Source: Haloarcula vallismortis ATCC 29715
Lineage (GTDB): Archaea > Halobacteriota > Halobacteria > Halobacteriales > Haloarculaceae
Assembly (NCBI RefSeq): GCF_000337775.1
Contig: NZ_AOLQ01000059.1
Location: 1-64,000 of the forward strand
Reading direction: 5' to 3'
DNA: 64,000 bases
Shown here: one piece after another, positions 61,308-64,000 of the stretch
How the letters are laid out: the number at the start of each line of letters is the position of its first letter
Numbering within the stretch: the first letter of the stretch is position 1
Program-made: the position numbers and the translations under genes
The notes under the pieces: generated by a model
Databases searched by the model: none
What the model was told of the DNA's origin: nothing
What the model saw: only the letters and a program-made list of their open reading frames with translations

Positions 61308-61943
61308 CTAGGTGTCGCTGACACCGGCGACCGCATCTGTGATAGCGTCGACGTACGTCTCGCGGTCATAGCCCAGCCGCGAGAGCCAGACCTCCTGATA
61401 GGAGGGGTGGAGCAGCGGAACCACGGGGACGCCCAGCGCCTCGTTCCGTCGGGGAGTGAGTACGCTGTCGAGGAAGCCATCGAGGGCCGCGTCGTCGAGT
61501 GCGAGGACCGTCTTCGTCGCGTGCTTTCCCGTTGTCACGACTGCTGCCGGCTTGACCGTCTCGACTTCCTCGACGAGATACGGGCGACAGTTCCCCAGTT
61601 CCGCGCCGGTCGGGTCGCGGTTCCCCGGCGGGTGGCACTTCACCGCGTTCGTGTAGTAGCAGTCTGTGTGGCCGAACCCGGCATCGGCGAGCAGTTGCCG
61701 GATTTTCCGGCCGGAGCGTTGCGAGGTGTAGGCCAGCCCGGTCAGATTACCGCCCCGCCACTGCTCGGCCTCGAGGTCGCCCTCGGCTGGGGCCTCACCG
61801 ACGACTACTATGTCGGCGTCCAGCGGTCCGTTACCCCACGAGATGCAGGTCCGACTTTTGGCGAGTTTTGGGCAGCGCTGACAGTCCGCCGTGAGCGCGT
61901 TTTGTTGCTCGTCGTCCGGGAACTCGGGCACAGGCGAGGGCAC
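61308..61943 (-). CDS. Uracil-DNA glycosylase, family 4-like
   Basis: 211 residues from a GTG at 61943 (VPSPVPEFPDDE); a second GTG at 61931 is possible. Four Cys for the [4Fe-4S] cluster (CQRC, CYYTNAVKC, NC) match the thermophilic/archaeal type. Motif GEAPAEGD and LLHPSYQ form the catalytic pocket, although the first motif is GEAPG in classical family 4. Removes uracil from DNA. The longer upstream frame is antisense-like and unused. Confidence 0.86.
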   Translation of the reverse strand: MPSPVPEFPDDEQQNALTADCQRCPKLAKSRTCISWGNGPLDADIVVVGEAPAEGDLEAEQWRGGNLTGLAYTSQRSGRKIRQLLADAGFGHTDCYYTNAVKCHPPGNRDPTGAELGNCRPYLVEEVETVKPAAVVTTGKHATKTVLALDDAALDGFLDSVLTPRRNEALGVPVVPLLHPSYQEVWLSRLGYDRETYVDAITDAVAGVSDT

Positions 61944-62035
61944 GGATGTAAGCGGCAAAGCCGTGGCGGTCAGCAGACGCCGCGGCCACCGCGTAGCCCA
62001 AAACCTTTGCTGGTGGCGGCTATCGCAACGCGTGT

Positions 62036-62206
62036 ATGCCCTCCTACGAATACAAGACCCTCGACGTCGACACCGGGATGTTCGGAAGCAGTAGTGTCCC
62101 CACCGAGAAACTGAACGAACTCGGCGCTGATGGGTGGGAAGTAGTCGCACCGATAACCGAAAACAGCGGGCAGACAGCCGGGTTGCTCCTCCAGCGCGAG
62201 CGCTGA
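62036..62206 (+). CDS. DUF4177-like protein, 56 residues
   Basis: Begins MPSYEYKTLDVDTGMFGSSS and carries KLNELGADGWEVVAPI, the DUF4177 pattern of a helix followed by a GWE strand. Ends with LLLQRER. Function unknown. 84 bases upstream of ileS. Confidence 0.78.
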   Translation: MPSYEYKTLDVDTGMFGSSSVPTEKLNELGADGWEVVAPITENSGQTAGLLLQRER

Positions 62207-62290
62207 CTGACGCACGGGGCTGTCGGCCTGCTGTCTGAAGAGAACGCACACAACCGATTGTCCTTTATTGGAGGCGGCGAATGTGCCGGT

Positions 62291-64000
62291 ATGGAACGTT
62301 TCGCCGCTGTCGACGACCAGTACGACCCCGACGCCGTCGAGGACGGCGTCTTCGAGTACTGGGACGACGTCGACGCCTACGAGCAGACGAAGGCCTATCG
62401 GGCCGACGGCGAGGATTACTTCTTTGTTGATGGACCGCCCTACACCTCCGGCGCGGCCCACATGGGGACGACGTGGAACAAGACCCTGAAGGACTGTTAC
62501 ATCCGCTACCTGCGGATGCAGGGCTACGACGTCACCGACCGGCCGGGCTACGATATGCACGGCCTCCCGATCGAGACGAAAGTCGAGGAGCGACTCGACT
62601 TCGAGAACAAGAAAGACATCGAGCGCTTCGGCGAGGAGAACTTCATCGAGGAGTGCAAGGATTTCGCCGAGGAGCAACTCGAAGGCCTCCAGAGCGACTT
62701 CCAGGACTTCGGCGTCTGGATGGACTGGGACGACCCGTACAAGACGGTGAACCCCGAGTACATGGAGGCCGCCTGGTGGGGCTTCCAGCAGGCCCACGAG
62801 CGCGGCCTGGTCGAGCAGGGCCAGCGCTCTATCAATCAGTGTCCCCGGTGTGAGACCGGTATCGCCAACAACGAGGTCGAGTACCACGACGTGGGCAAGC
62901 CCTCTATCTACGTGAAGTTCGATCTGAGTGACCGCGATGGCAGCCTGGTCATCTGGACGACGACCCCGTGGACCATCGTCGCCAACACCTTCGTCGCTGT
63001 CGACGGCGACTTAGACTACGTGGGCGTCGACGCCGAGAGTGAGGGCGAGACCGAACGACTCTACGTCGCCGAGGCCTGCGTCGAGGACGTGCTGAAGGCC
63101 GGCCGCTACGACGACTACGAGGTCGTCGAGGAACTCACTGGGGAGGAAATGGTCGGCTGGGCGTACGACCACCCGCTGGCCGAGGAAGTGCCGGACCACG
63201 CCCAGGGCGAAGGCTCCGGGCAGGTGTACACCGCTGACTACGTCGAGGCCGACCGCACGGGCCTCGTCCACTCCGCGCCCGGCCACGGTGAGGAGGACTT
63301 CGAGCGCGGACAGGAACTCGACCTCGAAATTTTCTGTCCGGTCGGGTCTGATGGCGTCTACACCGACGCCGCCGGCAAATACGAGGGCACGTTCGTCCGC
63401 GACGCCAACGACGATGTCATCGCGGACCTCGACGACAACGGCCACCTCCTCTCCAGTGAGCAGGGCCACACCGTCCGTGAGGGGCAGTGTTGGCGCTGTG
63501 ACACCGATATCGTCCGCATCGTCACCGACCAGTGGTTCATCACGGTCACCGACATCAAGGACGAACTGCTGGCGAACATCGAGGACAGCGAGTGGTACCC
63601 CCAGTGGGCGCGGGACAACCGCTTCCGGGACTTCGTCGAGGACGCGCCGGACTGGAACGTCTCGCGGCAGCGCTACTGGGGTATCCCCATCCCTATCTGG
63701 CTGCCTGAAGACTGGAGCGGCGACATGGACGACGCTATCGTCGTCGGCGACCGCGAGGAACTCGCCGAGCGCGTCGACCAGGACATCGACCCCACAGCTG
63801 TTGACCTCCACAAGGGAACTGTCGACGACCTCACGATCACTGAGGACGGTACGACCTACACCCGTGTCGGCGATGTATTCGACGTGTGGCTCGACTCCTC
63901 CGTCGCGACGTGGGGGACCGTCGACTACCCCGAACAGACCGAGGACTTCGAGGAACTGTGGCCTGCCGACCTCATCATGGAGGCCCACGACCAGACCCGC
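62291..64000 (+). CDS. ileS: Isoleucyl-tRNA synthetase, N-terminal part
   Basis: The window ends inside this gene: 570 codons are present and the usual length is about 1050. Class I synthetase; the HIGH motif appears as HMGT (57-60) in PYTSGAAHMGTTW. WTIVANTFVAV and PGHGEEDF belong to the editing domain, QCWRCD...QWF to a zinc-like site, and WNVSRQRYWGIPIPIW to the catalytic core. KMSKS lies beyond the window edge. Confidence 0.96.
   Translation, partial: MERFAAVDDQYDPDAVEDGVFEYWDDVDAYEQTKAYRADGEDYFFVDGPPYTSGAAHMGTTWNKTLKDCYIRYLRMQGYDVTDRPGYDMHGLPIETKVEERLDFENKKDIERFGEENFIEECKDFAEEQLEGLQSDFQDFGVWMDWDDPYKTVNPEYMEAAWWGFQQAHERGLVEQGQRSINQCPRCETGIANNEVEYHDVGKPSIYVKFDLSDRDGSLVIWTTTPWTIVANTFVAVDGDLDYVGVDAESEGETERLYVAEACVEDVLKAGRYDDYEVVEELTGEEMVGWAYDHPLAEEVPDHAQGEGSGQVYTADYVEADRTGLVHSAPGHGEEDFERGQELDLEIFCPVGSDGVYTDAAGKYEGTFVRDANDDVIADLDDNGHLLSSEQGHTVREGQCWRCDTDIVRIVTDQWFITVTDIKDELLANIEDSEWYPQWARDNRFRDFVEDAPDWNVSRQRYWGIPIPIWLPEDWSGDMDDAIVVGDREELAERVDQDIDPTAVDLHKGTVDDLTITEDGTTYTRVGDVFDVWLDSSVATWGTVDYPEQTEDFEELWPADLIMEAHDQTR

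Overview
The window is haloarchaeal chromosome, most likely genus Haloarcula. Proteins are strongly acidic, coding DNA is GC-rich, many genes look leaderless with a TATA-like element 25-35 nt upstream, and the malate dehydrogenase matches the well-studied Haloarcula marismortui enzyme as I remember it. There is no IS element, CRISPR array or rRNA; one tRNA gene (Gln, CUG anticodon) is present.

Layout. 1-595 is a replication origin of the oriC1 type (inverted origin recognition boxes around an AT-rich core), followed by the origin-associated genes oapA-oapB-oapC. 2.4-10.4 kb carries mdh, the Hef helicase/nuclease, and a CBS protein-glyS-lipid kinase operon. 10.7-16 kb has serA and two overlapping sensor kinase genes. 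16.2-20.8 kb holds the DNA polymerase D large subunit, interrupted by a 180-residue mini-intein, behind a DUF296 gene. 21-24 kb has an RNA ligase-like protein and envelope proteins. 24.3-33.3 kb is a complete LysW-dependent arginine pathway (argG argH lysW argX argC argB argD argE argF) ending in two perfect hairpins. 33.5-39.8 kb mixes an SDR, a PRTase-HAD fusion in a lower-GC patch, threonine synthase and a DUF4166/YndJ pair. 40-45.5 kb has aspartate kinase, a J-domain/ferredoxin fusion, a phosphoesterase, purO, tRNA-Gln with tandem repeats of its 3' end, a Usp and a phosphate permease. 45.7-51 kb is a nucleoside-type BMP/ABC importer, then a frameshifted Doc-like toxin gene. 51.8-64 kb runs from leuS to a truncated ileS, with nuclease, rhomboid, ComEC-like, HIT and uracil-DNA glycosylase genes between.

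Themes: genome maintenance (origin, oap genes, PolD, Hef, glycosylase), aminoacylation (glyS, leuS, ileS, tRNA-Gln), and amino acid synthesis (Arg, Ser, Thr/Asp family). Most of the window is ordinary core chromosome. The best candidates for closer study are the tRNA-Gln 3'-end repeat array, the PolD intein with its unusual C-terminus, the lysW/argX hairpin and upstream direct repeats, the PRTase-HAD fusion, and several small genes or leader ORFs. I did not find an obviously new multi-gene defence or mobile system.
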